This document shows positions 49,727 through 57,602 of a DNA stretch of 64,000 bases, piece by piece; within the stretch, counting starts at the first letter, position 1; the number at the start of each line of letters is the position of its first letter. Source of the DNA: Acidobacteriota bacterium (lineage in GTDB: Bacteria > Acidobacteriota > Blastocatellia > RBC074). The notes below the pieces were generated by a model. The model ran no database searches, was not told where the DNA came from, and was given only the letters and a program-made list of their open reading frames with translations. Made by a program: the position numbers and the translations under genes. The DNA is taken from assembly GCA_016196035.1 (NCBI GenBank), contig JACPYM010000057.1, forward strand, positions 62,001 through 126,000, in the 5' to 3' direction.

Positions 49727-49807
49727 GCCGCAGATCAACGCCGACCAACGCCGATTAATTCAATTGACGAACAGGTTTGATCTGCGTTTTCAGCGTTCAT
49801 CTGCGGC
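49727..49807. repeat. Imperfect palindrome before the HigB-like gene
   Basis: GCCGCAGATCAACGC (49727-49741) and the complement of 49793-49807 (GCCGCAGATGAACGC) are inverted copies with one mismatch. The centre contains TTGACG and further GATCTGCGTTTT. It overlaps the putative start region of the HigB-like gene and might be its operator, or a mobile repeat inserted at its 5' end. Confidence 0.6.
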
Positions 49808-50198
49808 AAGACCTCTCCTCTTTGAGCCATCACCCAAATGGTTTGCCAAATTTGCCCGCAATGAATGGATAAGCGATGCAAAACTGCGCAAGGTCGTGAA
49901 AGAAGCCGAGCAAGGAAATATTGACGCCGACTATGGCGGCGGTGTCATCAAACAGAGGATTGCCCGGCCCCACCAGGGAAAATCCGGCGGCTATCGGTCA
50001 ATCATCTATTATCGCCAGGCAGACAAGGCTTTTTTCGTCTATGGCTGGTCGAAAAGCGCGCGGGAGAACATTGACGAAGACGAGGAAAAAGAGTTCAAAA
50101 GACAGGCGAAAATCACATTCGCCTTGAACGACGAACAGATTTTGAAACTGCTTGAAAACGGAACCTGGCAGGAGGTGAATTACCATGAAGAAAGCTAA
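49764..50198 (+). CDS. HigB/RelE-like toxin (PF06296-type)
   Basis: This frame (144 codons, TTG start at 49764) contains the toxin domain from about residue 22: 'EPSPKWFAKFARNEWISDAKLRKVVKEAEQGNIDADYGGGVIKQRIARPHQGKSGGYRSIIYYRQADKAFFVYGWSKSARENIDEDEEKEF'. The 'GGVIKQRIARPHQGKSGGYRSI' segment is diagnostic for this RelE subgroup. No ATG/GTG occurs between 49764 and the domain and no SD precedes the TTG, so the start is uncertain. The antitoxin ATG overlaps its end by 14 bp. Confidence 0.85.
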   Translation: MTNRFDLRFQRSSAARPLLFEPSPKWFAKFARNEWISDAKLRKVVKEAEQGNIDADYGGGVIKQRIARPHQGKSGGYRSIIYYRQADKAFFVYGWSKSARENIDEDEEKEFKRQAKITFALNDEQILKLLENGTWQEVNYHEES

Positions 50199-50508
50199 GA
50201 CATACAAAAGTGAGGCCTTCGCGGCGATCCATGAAACGGCTGTCGGCATGTACGATGCTGGCGTCATAGATAAGCAGACGATGCGGAGTTTCGACCATAC
50301 TTGCTTGACACCCATCCATGAGTTCACCGCCGAACAAATCCGCGCGTTGCGCGAACGCGAAGAAGTGAGCCAGTCGGTTTTTGCGCGCTATCTGAACGTG
50401 ACGAAGGATTACGTCAGCAAGTGGGAGCGCGGCGAAAAGAAGCTCGCCGGCCCTTCCTTGAAGTTACTGTCACTGATCGAAAAACACGGCCTGGCAGCCA
50501 TTGCGTAA
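50185..50508 (+). CDS. HTH-type antitoxin (HigA/NadS-like)
   Basis: This 107-residue protein has an XRE-like helix-turn-helix near the C terminus ('FTAEQIRALREREEVSQSVFARYLNVTKDYVSKWERGEKKLAGPSLKLLSLIEKHG'). The N-terminal arm (KTYKSEAFAAIHETAVGMYDAGVI) would contact the toxin. SD GGAGG is 9 bp upstream. The reversed toxin-first order fits HigBA. It probably represses its own operon. Confidence 0.9.
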   Translation: MKKAKTYKSEAFAAIHETAVGMYDAGVIDKQTMRSFDHTCLTPIHEFTAEQIRALREREEVSQSVFARYLNVTKDYVSKWERGEKKLAGPSLKLLSLIEKHGLAAIA

Positions 50509-50539
50509 AAGGCTCGCCAATAAATTCGGGAACGAACCA

Positions 50540-50626
50540 TGCCACGACACCGCCCATTCCCCGACAACCACCGACGCCCAATTCATAACCCGGCGTCGAA
50601 CCAAGCAGACGGGATGGCGGAGTGAG
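50540..50626 (+). pseudogene. Degenerate 3' end copy of the 48731 gene
   Basis: The sequence CAACCACCGACGCCCAATTC followed by ATAA and TCGAACCA..CAGACG..GGCGG repeats, with several changes, the end of the gene at 49426 and its downstream flank. The first copy has CCACCGACGCCTAATTCATAA followed by TCGAACCAGCCAGACG..GGCGG. The rest of the gene is missing here. The HigBA genes sit between the two copies. Confidence 0.6.
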
Positions 50627-50680
50627 TTGAAAAAGAGACTGGCTCGCTCCGCCGATTTTGCCGCGCATTCATTGTTAAAT
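50595..50680 (+). other. Candidate degenerate attC-like site
   Basis: A weak match spans GTCGAAC at 50595 to GTTAAAT at 50674-50680. The 3' core fits GTTRRRY; the 5' core deviates at one position. An inner stem GGCGGAG/CTCCGCC is present, but the outer arms pair poorly. It follows the HigA-like gene, a common cassette cargo. Confidence 0.3.
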
Positions 50681-51361
50681 TGCACAGGCCCAGGTAAAGT
50701 CACGCTGTTTTTTGGACGATTTGGTTAATGTGAGTTTGCTTTGTGGGAGCGAATGACAAGGATTAAGAAACGACGTAAGAAGAGAGCCGTGGTGAGGGCA
50801 TCAACGCCATAAACGGCCTTATCAGCCGCGAAATTTACTGTGTATAGTTGACGTAGTTTGATTGGCATTGGCATTCTTATTCGCATTAAGATTAGCGTTC
50901 ACTCGCGCCCGCTATTGTACTTTGCCAAGGGCGTAGTCTTCGGTTTCCCAGCAGCAACGGGCGCATTTCGTAATCGTCACAGCACAATAGGAGTCCAGAA
51001 TCTTTACTGCCGGTCACGCTGGAAAAGGTTTTACTGGTCAATAGAGTAATTCTGACCAATAGGCGATGTCCGCATGTTCACAAATTTATTCGACAACATT
51101 GCTATCAAGGTTCAATGACACACAAGGTTCGGGAAACAAAAGTTTCTGATAACGCCAGCTTCTTGGTTTCTGGTACCAGAAACTGTTTCTGATAGCTCAA
51201 ACAAGTTTGTGTTATCAGAAACCTCGCGTAGCAACCTAATTACATGTTAGGCGCTGAGGAACGCGATAGAACCGAAAGGCCGAGTAGTTACGCGTGAAGG
51301 TGATATATCAAGACATGCAGCTCATCTATGTTCGTGTAGCGGAAAGGATGGTGAAATAATA
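50681..51361. other. Gene-free interval with iterated GTTTCTG repeats and inverted repeat
   Basis: No coding gene is supported. A 12-bp perfect inverted repeat GTTTCTGATAAC (51142-51153) pairs with 51211-51222. An 18-bp perfect palindrome GTTTCTGGTACCAGAAAC lies at 51166-51183, and a third direct GTTTCTGATA at 51185. A GTTAGGC core site lies at 51246-51252 before the SUMF1-like gene. At 51033-51057 is a 25-bp sequence whose inverted copy is at 53219-53243. Confidence 0.6.
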
Positions 51362-52237
51362 ATGCAATCAATGAACGTTAAAAATGCCGTTTGTGGAGTG
51401 ATGTTGGCCTTACTAGCTAGCGTAATAGCGTTGCCAATGGTCAAGAGGCAGACTGACGGCAGAGACATTATTCCGGGAAGTCAAAAGCCTTCACCTGCGC
51501 CTACACCAAACCCAAAATCTGCTGCTGATACAATCGAGTTTGTACGGATTCCAGCGGGCGAGTTCATGATGGGTTCAGATAATAGGGATGTAAACGGTCA
51601 AATTCCCGCTTTATATGAGCTGTTGCATGAGAGCCCAGTGCATCTAGTACGGATCAGCCGCAGCTTTGAGCTGGGGAAGTATGAGGTGACACAGTCCCAG
51701 TGGGAAGCAGTGATGGGGAACAATCCGAGCCATTTCAAAGGCGCGAACTTGCCGGTAGAGAACGTGTCATGGGAGGATGTGGAGCAGTTTATTCAGAAAA
51801 TGAATAAGCGGAATGATGGATACACCTATCGGCTGCCAACGGAATCGGAATGGGAGTATGCCGCACGCGCCGGATCGAAAGGAAAGTACAGCTTCGGTGA
51901 TGATGAAACTCGGCTCAGCGAGTACGCTTGGTATGGTGAAACCCTAGTCGGCAAGACTCATCCCGTCGGGCAGAAGAAACCGAATGACTGGGGCTTGTAC
52001 GATATGTACGGGAATGTGTGGGAGTGGGTGCAAGATTGGATGGACTGGTATTCAGCCTATCCGACGGGGCCAGTGACTGATCCGTCGGGACCGCCAGGGC
52101 CGATTTATTACAAGATGCAACGTGGTGGCAGTTGGGGTGCCCCGGCTCAGTATTGTCGATCAGCGTCACGCCACGCCGTCCGGCCCGAAAACCGTGGCAA
52201 TGTTATTGGTTTTCGCCTCGCGAGGACGACAAAGTAG
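51362..52237 (+). CDS. Formylglycine-generating-enzyme (SUMF1)-like protein, probable cassette gene
   Basis: This 291-residue protein has an N-terminal hydrophobic leader (CGVMLALLASVIALPM) and then a SUMF1/FGE-sulfatase domain: 'FVRIPAGEFMMGSDNRD', 'HLVRISRSFELGKYEVTQSQWEAVMGNNPSHFKGANLPVENVSWEDVEQFIQKMN', 'YRLPTESEWEYAARAGS', 'GLYDMYGNVWEWVQDWMDWY' and 'RGGSWGAPAQYCRSASRHAVRPENRGNVIGFRLAR'. Only one Cys is present near the C-terminal site, so the copper-binding Cys pair of true FGE is incomplete. It is more likely a non-enzymatic or divergent member. A GTTAGGC core lies 110 bp upstream and an attC-like site 80 bp downstream. Confidence 0.9.
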   Translation: MQSMNVKNAVCGVMLALLASVIALPMVKRQTDGRDIIPGSQKPSPAPTPNPKSAADTIEFVRIPAGEFMMGSDNRDVNGQIPALYELLHESPVHLVRISRSFELGKYEVTQSQWEAVMGNNPSHFKGANLPVENVSWEDVEQFIQKMNKRNDGYTYRLPTESEWEYAARAGSKGKYSFGDDETRLSEYAWYGETLVGKTHPVGQKKPNDWGLYDMYGNVWEWVQDWMDWYSAYPTGPVTDPSGPPGPIYYKMQRGGSWGAPAQYCRSASRHAVRPENRGNVIGFRLARTTK

Positions 52238-52316
52238 GGCTTTGCGCTTCTCTCTCCCGAACTTGGCAACTAAGTCGTTTGGGCGATCAGCATAGATGTC
52301 TTATGGCGGAAACTGC

Positions 52317-52407
52317 GCCTAACACCCGATGCACCGGAGGCCGGCCAACGGGGGCTTCGACAATCACCAACATCTCAGGCCGTCCCCGGTGATCGTGGCC
52401 GTTCGGC
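52317..52407 (+). other. attC-like recombination site
   Basis: The site starts with R'' GCCTAAC and ends with GTTCGGC (one deviation from GTTRRRY). The arms ACCCGATGCACCGGAGGCCGG and the complement of GGCCGTCCCCGGTGATCGTGG pair imperfectly with bulges, length 91 bp. It lies after the SUMF1-like gene and before the next gene. Confidence 0.62.
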
Positions 52408-52470
52408 ATAAACTTTGATTACTCAAGAGGTGAACATTCATGATTACCAACTACAAAGGAGAGACTTACA

Positions 52471-53106
52471 TTGAGAAATTTCAAGCAGAGTAACCTATCG
52501 CTTCTCCCCCTGCTCGTCAGCGCACTTTGCATGTTGTATGGCGTGCAATCCTTCGCGCAGAAGACTCCGACACTGAAGTCTAAAGAGTTGGCAGTACTAA
52601 CCGGTACTTTTACGGGAGAATGGGCCATGTATGGCGTTGATGAACGTGGACAGGTGATCAGGCGGATGGCCTGGACTGATACGATCAAGGCTGAGAATCT
52701 GATGGTGCAGGAAGAGCGTGCCTATGTTTCAACCACAGATGAGATGATTTTTGAAGGGGGCAAAGTACCGCCAATGAAAGTTCAGGGAACAGAAGGGTAT
52801 TTCCTGAACAAAGACGGAAGCCTGGGAGACTATTTCATCGAATCCATGGGGCAAACCTACCGTGTACGCAAAATCGAGGAGAAGGTCTGGACCTATACCA
52901 TGAACGCTTCCCCACAGGAACTTGCGCGGCTGGGATTTATTGAGGTGATTTCCGCACGCCACGTTATTGTCAAGATTGTTACGCAGGAAGACGGCAAGGA
53001 GACGCATAGAATTTCAAGGCTGACAACAGTTAATTGGAAAGATAAAGAAGGGAAAACGAGGTGGTTACAGTATATTAGTCTGCAAGGCTTTCATCAGCGA
53101 CAGTAA
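52471..53106 (+). CDS. Secreted protein of unknown function, probable cassette gene
   Basis: This starts at TTG 52471 with a strong SD (AAAGGAGAG 7 bp upstream). The 211-residue protein has a signal peptide (LSLLPLLVSALCMLYGVQSFAQ) and then a beta-rich lipocalin-like body ('LAVLTGTFTGEWAMYGVDERGQVIRRMAWTDTIKAENLMVQEERAYVSTTDEMIFEGG' and 'ISARHVIVKIVTQEDGKETHRISRLTTVNW'). No named family is recognised. It is bounded on both sides by attC-like sites (52407 and 53124), the structure of one complete cassette. The GC content is lower than in the rest of the window. Confidence 0.8.
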   Translation: MRNFKQSNLSLLPLLVSALCMLYGVQSFAQKTPTLKSKELAVLTGTFTGEWAMYGVDERGQVIRRMAWTDTIKAENLMVQEERAYVSTTDEMIFEGGKVPPMKVQGTEGYFLNKDGSLGDYFIESMGQTYRVRKIEEKVWTYTMNASPQELARLGFIEVISARHVIVKIVTQEDGKETHRISRLTTVNWKDKEGKTRWLQYISLQGFHQRQ

Positions 53107-53123
53107 GCGCCTATCAAAGACCT

Positions 53124-53213
53124 GCCGAACAACCCGTGCACCGGAGCGTGGCCAACGGCGGTTGTGGTTACTTCCAACGTCACAGGCCACGCCCGGTGAA
53201 CGGGTTGTTAGGT
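53124..53213 (+). other. attC-like recombination site (best example)
   Basis: The 5' arm GCCGAACAACCCGTGCACCGG-A-GCGTGGCC pairs with the complement of the 3' arm, ACCTAACAACCCGTTCACCGGGCGTGGCC. They match almost base for base except an extra A and a G/T position. The extra A is the extrahelical base expected in attC. The 3' core GTTAGGT fits GTTRRRY. The site starts 18 bp after the stop of the gene at 52471. Length 90 bp. Confidence 0.78.
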
Positions 53214-53218
53214 GAACC

Positions 53219-53243
53219 GGTCAGAATCCCTCTATTGACCAGT
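53219..53243. repeat. Inverted copy of the 51033-51057 sequence
   Basis: Read on the minus strand this is ACTGGTCAATAGAGGGATTC..., matching ACTGGTCAATAGAGTAATTC... at 51033 in 23 of 25 positions. Each copy also has internal GGTCA...TGACC symmetry. The two copies bracket the two cassette genes, and the right one starts 6 bp beyond the attC-like site. Confidence 0.65.
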
Positions 53244-53457
53244 TCGCCGCGCAATGCGCGCGTGAAATCAACGGCTTAGTGGTGGTTGTCGTCGCCAGAT
53301 TTTTCCGTCTTTTGACCAATTGGGCTTTTTCGTCGTTGGCTGTCCGGTCGCCGTTCAGATGAAGCGTGAACAGCGACGAAAGTCAAAAAGCTGACGCCGC
53401 CTTGATCCGGAGTTCGGTCGTATAAAAGAGTCATCTATAACAACAGACATGCAAATC

Positions 53458-54477
53458 TTAGGGGCTCTGCCTTGCCGCCCAATCCTCAAATGAAATTAAA
53501 CTTCCGCCATCAAAAACCTCTATCTTGTAAACCGGATGGATTTCCCACACGGCTCTGCGCAAAGGGTTCCCGCTGCCGGGCGTGGCATTGCACGGCGTAG
53601 GCTTATGACTGCCATCGAAGAAAAGTTGGCCGGTGAGGCGCACGCGCAAGCCTTTGACGGGCAGCGGTTTTGTCACGTGCGGCTTGGTGCAAGTATTGGA
53701 ATCGAAACGCTCCCAGACCGCCGGGCGGAAGTGCGGGATGATTTCCGCCGTGACGCTCGAACATTCGCGTGACGTGGCGGTTTGACCGAGCGCAACGTGA
53801 ATATCGTTCCACTCCAACAACGAGTTTTTGCAGTTGACGCCCTCCCCGCCAAAGCCGAACGGGAAGGTATCATCGTGCTTGGCGTCCAAAACAAATGCCT
53901 CCAACGTGACCAGATCGCCTTCGCTCAACGTGATGGCGCTCCCGTTCGCATCCTGCGTTGCAATTCCGTGCAACTTCGCCCGATCACTCGGTTGCGGCGG
54001 CCCGGTTGATCCATAACTGATTTGGTGGCTGAGCACCAACCGGTCAACGGCTCGTTGCAACTTGTCAAAGGAAGCGAAGCTCAGTTGTACGGGCGTGCCG
54101 GTCGCGCACAAATTATTCTTGATCCTGTTTTGTGCCTTGTCGGACGCTCTGGTGGCGCAGCCTTCAATGGGACATTGCGCATCAACTTCGTGACTCACTT
54201 CATTTTGGAACGGTAGCGTACAACCCGCCTCGAATCTTTCATTGATCGTGCAGTGGGAAGGATTCGTGGGCGGATTATCACCGCAATGAGACTGGGCGGC
54301 TTGTACTCGCTTGCTTACTTTTCGAACTATTTTCTTTTTGGTTGGGTTCGGCTTGGGTTGTATTTTTTTAGCGGCGTAGGTGGTCGGTTGCGGCGCAGCG
54401 CCGACAGCGTTCAGCCGTGCGTCGGCGAACAACAGAGTCAACCAAAGCGAACAGCAAAGGTGACATCCGAGTTTCAT
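53458..54477 (-). CDS. Secreted protein of unknown function
   Basis: The ATG at 54477 (SD AAAAAGGAGG) gives 339 residues with a signal peptide (LGCHLCCSLWLTLLFADARLNAVGA). A basic Lys/Pro-rich segment follows (IQPKPNPTKKKIVRKVSKRVQ). The rest is a Cys-containing globular region with 'CGDNPPTNPSHCTINERFEAGC', 'CPIEGC', 'NLCATGTPVQLSF' and 'VNCKNSLLEWNDIHVALGQT...SRECSSVTAEIIPHFRP'. Several cysteines suggest disulphides. I recognise no domain. The 'DIHVALG' and 'EIIPHFRP' motifs recur in secreted proteins of the same kind, but a name cannot be given. Confidence 0.72.
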   Translation of the reverse strand: MKLGCHLCCSLWLTLLFADARLNAVGAAPQPTTYAAKKIQPKPNPTKKKIVRKVSKRVQAAQSHCGDNPPTNPSHCTINERFEAGCTLPFQNEVSHEVDAQCPIEGCATRASDKAQNRIKNNLCATGTPVQLSFASFDKLQRAVDRLVLSHQISYGSTGPPQPSDRAKLHGIATQDANGSAITLSEGDLVTLEAFVLDAKHDDTFPFGFGGEGVNCKNSLLEWNDIHVALGQTATSRECSSVTAEIIPHFRPAVWERFDSNTCTKPHVTKPLPVKGLRVRLTGQLFFDGSHKPTPCNATPGSGNPLRRAVWEIHPVYKIEVFDGGSLISFEDWAARQSP

Positions 54478-54664
54478 TAGGCCTCCTTTTTTTGGCGTCG
54501 GTCGGTGGAGTTGCTTTGAACTCACAAGCAAAGGAATCGAAGGTTGCGGAATCAGGACAACCGCGCGGTTACTCTAGGTCTCACAATCGCCGCTGTCAAT
54601 TTTTCTCGGAAAGTGTTGGGCGATGCGCCAGCGCCCAACACTGGGGGCCAAAGACGGCGGTCAA

Positions 54665-54758
54665 CGTAGGGGCAGACCTGTGTGTCTGCCCCGGTCGCGT
54701 CAGACGAAAGCGAAGATGGCAAGTGCCACCGGGGCAGACACACAGGTCTGCCCCTACG
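54665..54758. repeat. Perfect 31-bp palindrome CGTAGGGGCAGACCTG type
   Basis: Arms 54665-54695 and 54728-54758 are perfect inverted copies over 31 bp (CGTAGGGGCAGACCTGTGTG...). Each arm itself begins with GGGGCAGAC and has GTCTGCCCC inside, so arms can fold on their own. The 32-bp spacer is not symmetric. A decayed relative is at 9162. Confidence 0.85.
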
Positions 54759-54788
54759 CCATTTTCTTGCCTTAATCACATTGAGCGC

Positions 54789-57464
54789 TCATTCCCCGCT
54801 CTGTTGAATCAACTTCGCCACCAATGCCGTCCAGCCCGTCTGGTGGCTTGCACCAATGCCCGCGCCGTTATCGCCGTGGAAGTATTCGTAAAACAGCACG
54901 TAATCGCGCCAGTGCAGATCGTGCTGGAACTTCTCAGTCCCGCCAAACACAGGGCGTTGTCCGGCTTCATCGCGTAAAAAGATGCGTGTCATGCGCCGCG
55001 ACAACTCGCCCGCGACATCCCACAGATTCAACTGCGTGCCCGAACGCGCGGGGAACTCCACCTGATAGTCATCGCCCAGAAAGTAGTGGAATTTCTGCAA
55101 CGACTCGACCAGCAGGTAATTGACTGGGAACCAAATCGGCCCGCGCCAATTCGAGTTGCCGCCGAACAACCCCGTCGAAGATTCTGCCGGTTCGTAATCC
55201 ACGCGATGCTCGTGGCCGTTGACTTGAATCACATACGGATTGTCTTTGTGATGCCGTGAGACGGCGCGAATGCCGTGTGGCGAAAGGAACTCTTCCTCAT
55301 CCAACATGAAATGCAACACGCGCCGCAAGCGGTCACGATTGACCAGCGACAAAAACCACCGTGTCTGCCCATCTGCCGTTTGCTGAATCTCTACGTGCTG
55401 ACCGAACTCCGGGCGGTTTTCGATGAACCATTGCATGCGTTTCTTGAAGCCCGGCAACTTATCAATCAGTTCCGAGTTCAGCGTCTCCACCGCAAACAGC
55501 GGCACCAGCCCGACCATTGAACGAATGCGCATCGGCCAATGCCCGCCGTCCGGCATGTGCAACACGTCGTAATAAAAGCCGTGTTCCTCGTCCCACAACT
55601 GCACGTCATCGCAACCCGCGTGATTCATCGCGTGACAGATGTAGACGAAATGCTCGAAGAACTTGCTCGCCACGTCTTCATAGGCCGGATTCTCACCCGC
55701 CAATTCCAACGCAATGGTCAGCATATTCAGGCAATACATGCCCATCCAACTTGTCGCATCCGATTGATGCAGATGCCCGCCTGTCGGCAATGCCGCGCTG
55801 CGGTCAAACACGCCGATGTTATCCAGACCCAGAAAGCCGCCCTGAAAGATGTTCTTGCCTTCGGCGTCTTTGCGATTGACCCACCAGTTGAAATTGAGCA
55901 GCAGTTTATGAAAGACGCGCTCCAAAAACTTGCGGTCAGCCACGCCCGTGCGCTTCTGATCAATCTTGTAAACGCGCCAGGCCGCCCAAGCATGCACCGG
56001 CGGATTCACATCGCCAAACGCCCATTCATACGCCGGTATCTGCCCGTTCGGGTGCATATACCATTCGCGCAGCATTAGGATGAGTTGCTCTTTGGCAAAG
56101 TCCGCATCGGCCAGCGCAATCGGCAAGGTATGAAACGCCAAGTCCCACGCGGCATACCAGGGATACTCCCATTTGTCGGGCATGGAGATCACGTCGGCGT
56201 TGTACAGATGCGACCAATCGCTGTTGCGCCCATTCCAACGTTCAGTTGGCGGCGCGGGTTGCGCCGGGTCGCCATTCAACCAACGGCTCAGATCGTAATG
56301 ATAAAATTGCTTGCTCCACATCAGCCCCGCGAATGCCTGCCGCTGCACATTGCGGGCATCCGCAGACAAATCGGCAGGCGCAAGCTGTGCGTAAAACTCG
56401 TCTGCTTCTTGCAACCGGGCGGCAAAGGTTCGCTCGAACACATTGCCAAACGGTGTTTGTATGTTCAGGTCATCACTGAGTCGCAAGCGAACCGTCCGCG
56501 TTTCGCCGGGTTGCAACGTCAATGAATATCGCGCCGCCGCTTTTGTGCCGCTGCGTTCAGGATTCACGGCTTCGTGGTTGCCATGCACGATGAAATCGCT
56601 GATGCCGTCTTTGACAAAGGGCACAGCATTCAGCGCATTGAAAAGCCTCGCTTTGTTTGTCTCGTTCTCAGTGAACAACAACTCCGTCGCACCTTCGCAA
56701 TACAAGCGGCGCCGCCCCAAATAGTCGTGCTCCGCTTCAATGACGCCCTCACCCACTTCTTTCAGCAAAGGCCGTGGTTCAGGGCCGCCCCACGGCCAAG
56801 TGTTGCGAAACCACAACGTGGGCAATAGCTCCAGGGTCGCCGCTTCCGGCCCGCGATTCACCACCGTAAGTTTGATCAAAATATCTTCCGGCGCAGCCTT
56901 GGCGTATTCGACAAACACATCGAAATACTTGTCATCGGCAAACACGCCCGTATCCAGCAACTCGAATTCCAACGCCTCGCGCCCGCGCCGCTGATTCTCT
57001 TCCACCAATTGTTGATAGGGAAACTCGGCCTGCGGGTACTTGTACAAAAACTTCATGTACGAATGCGTCGGCGTGGCGTCCAGATACCAGTAATACTCTT
57101 TGACATCTTCGCCGTGATTGCCCTGCGAACCGGTCAAGCCGAACAACCGTTCTTTCAAAAACGGATCGCGGCCATTCCACAGTGCCAGCGCGAAACAGAG
57201 ATGCTGCTGGCGGTCGCTGATGCCGCCGAGGCCGTCTTCGCCCCAGCGATACGCCTTTGAGCGCGCGTGCTCGTGCGGGAAGTAATCCCAGGCCGAACCG
57301 TGCGGCGAATAGTCCTCGCGCACAGTGCCCCAGGCGCGTTCGCTCAGATAAGGGCCCCAACGTTTCCAGTGCTTGGTGCGTTCGCGTGATTCGGCGAGAC
57401 GTTGTTCCTCTGCCGTAACCAATGGTTTCAATTGCTGTGCTCGCTCTTCTGCTTGATGCTTCAA
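54789..57464 (-). CDS. MGH1/GH63-like glucosidase
   Basis: I use a TTG start at 57464 (SD AAGGAG 6 bp before) because the upstream residues do not resemble the family. The 891-residue protein has the MGH1-type fold: '[52 protein letters not shown]' at the N terminus, '[29 protein letters not shown]' in the middle and '[23 protein letters not shown]' near the end. It is related to mannosyl-oligosaccharide glucosidase and is intracellular (no signal). It probably releases glucose from alpha-glucosyl groups. It lies 138 bp downstream of the subtilase with the glycogen-binding domain. Confidence 0.9.
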   Translation of the reverse strand: MKHQAEERAQQLKPLVTAEEQRLAESRERTKHWKRWGPYLSERAWGTVREDYSPHGSAWDYFPHEHARSKAYRWGEDGLGGISDRQQHLCFALALWNGRDPFLKERLFGLTGSQGNHGEDVKEYYWYLDATPTHSYMKFLYKYPQAEFPYQQLVEENQRRGREALEFELLDTGVFADDKYFDVFVEYAKAAPEDILIKLTVVNRGPEAATLELLPTLWFRNTWPWGGPEPRPLLKEVGEGVIEAEHDYLGRRRLYCEGATELLFTENETNKARLFNALNAVPFVKDGISDFIVHGNHEAVNPERSGTKAAARYSLTLQPGETRTVRLRLSDDLNIQTPFGNVFERTFAARLQEADEFYAQLAPADLSADARNVQRQAFAGLMWSKQFYHYDLSRWLNGDPAQPAPPTERWNGRNSDWSHLYNADVISMPDKWEYPWYAAWDLAFHTLPIALADADFAKEQLILMLREWYMHPNGQIPAYEWAFGDVNPPVHAWAAWRVYKIDQKRTGVADRKFLERVFHKLLLNFNWWVNRKDAEGKNIFQGGFLGLDNIGVFDRSAALPTGGHLHQSDATSWMGMYCLNMLTIALELAGENPAYEDVASKFFEHFVYICHAMNHAGCDDVQLWDEEHGFYYDVLHMPDGGHWPMRIRSMVGLVPLFAVETLNSELIDKLPGFKKRMQWFIENRPEFGQHVEIQQTADGQTRWFLSLVNRDRLRRVLHFMLDEEEFLSPHGIRAVSRHHKDNPYVIQVNGHEHRVDYEPAESSTGLFGGNSNWRGPIWFPVNYLLVESLQKFHYFLGDDYQVEFPARSGTQLNLWDVAGELSRRMTRIFLRDEAGQRPVFGGTEKFQHDLHWRDYVLFYEYFHGDNGAGIGASHQTGWTALVAKLIQQSGE

Positions 57465-57602
57465 ATGACACTCCTTCGTTGCTTGCGTCGAATGCTTTTC
57501 GCACTCATACATCCCAACAAGCCGGGCGGATATTCCCAATAGAAACGTAAACTCTCTTGCTGACGGCTTTGCAAAAGCCCTGTGTTAATAGCGGTTCTTG
57601 CT

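Noticed and set aside
49592-49780. A 62-residue plus-strand frame
   Set aside because: It has no SD or recognised motif and runs into the palindrome of 49727; it may be a remnant but cannot be supported as a gene.
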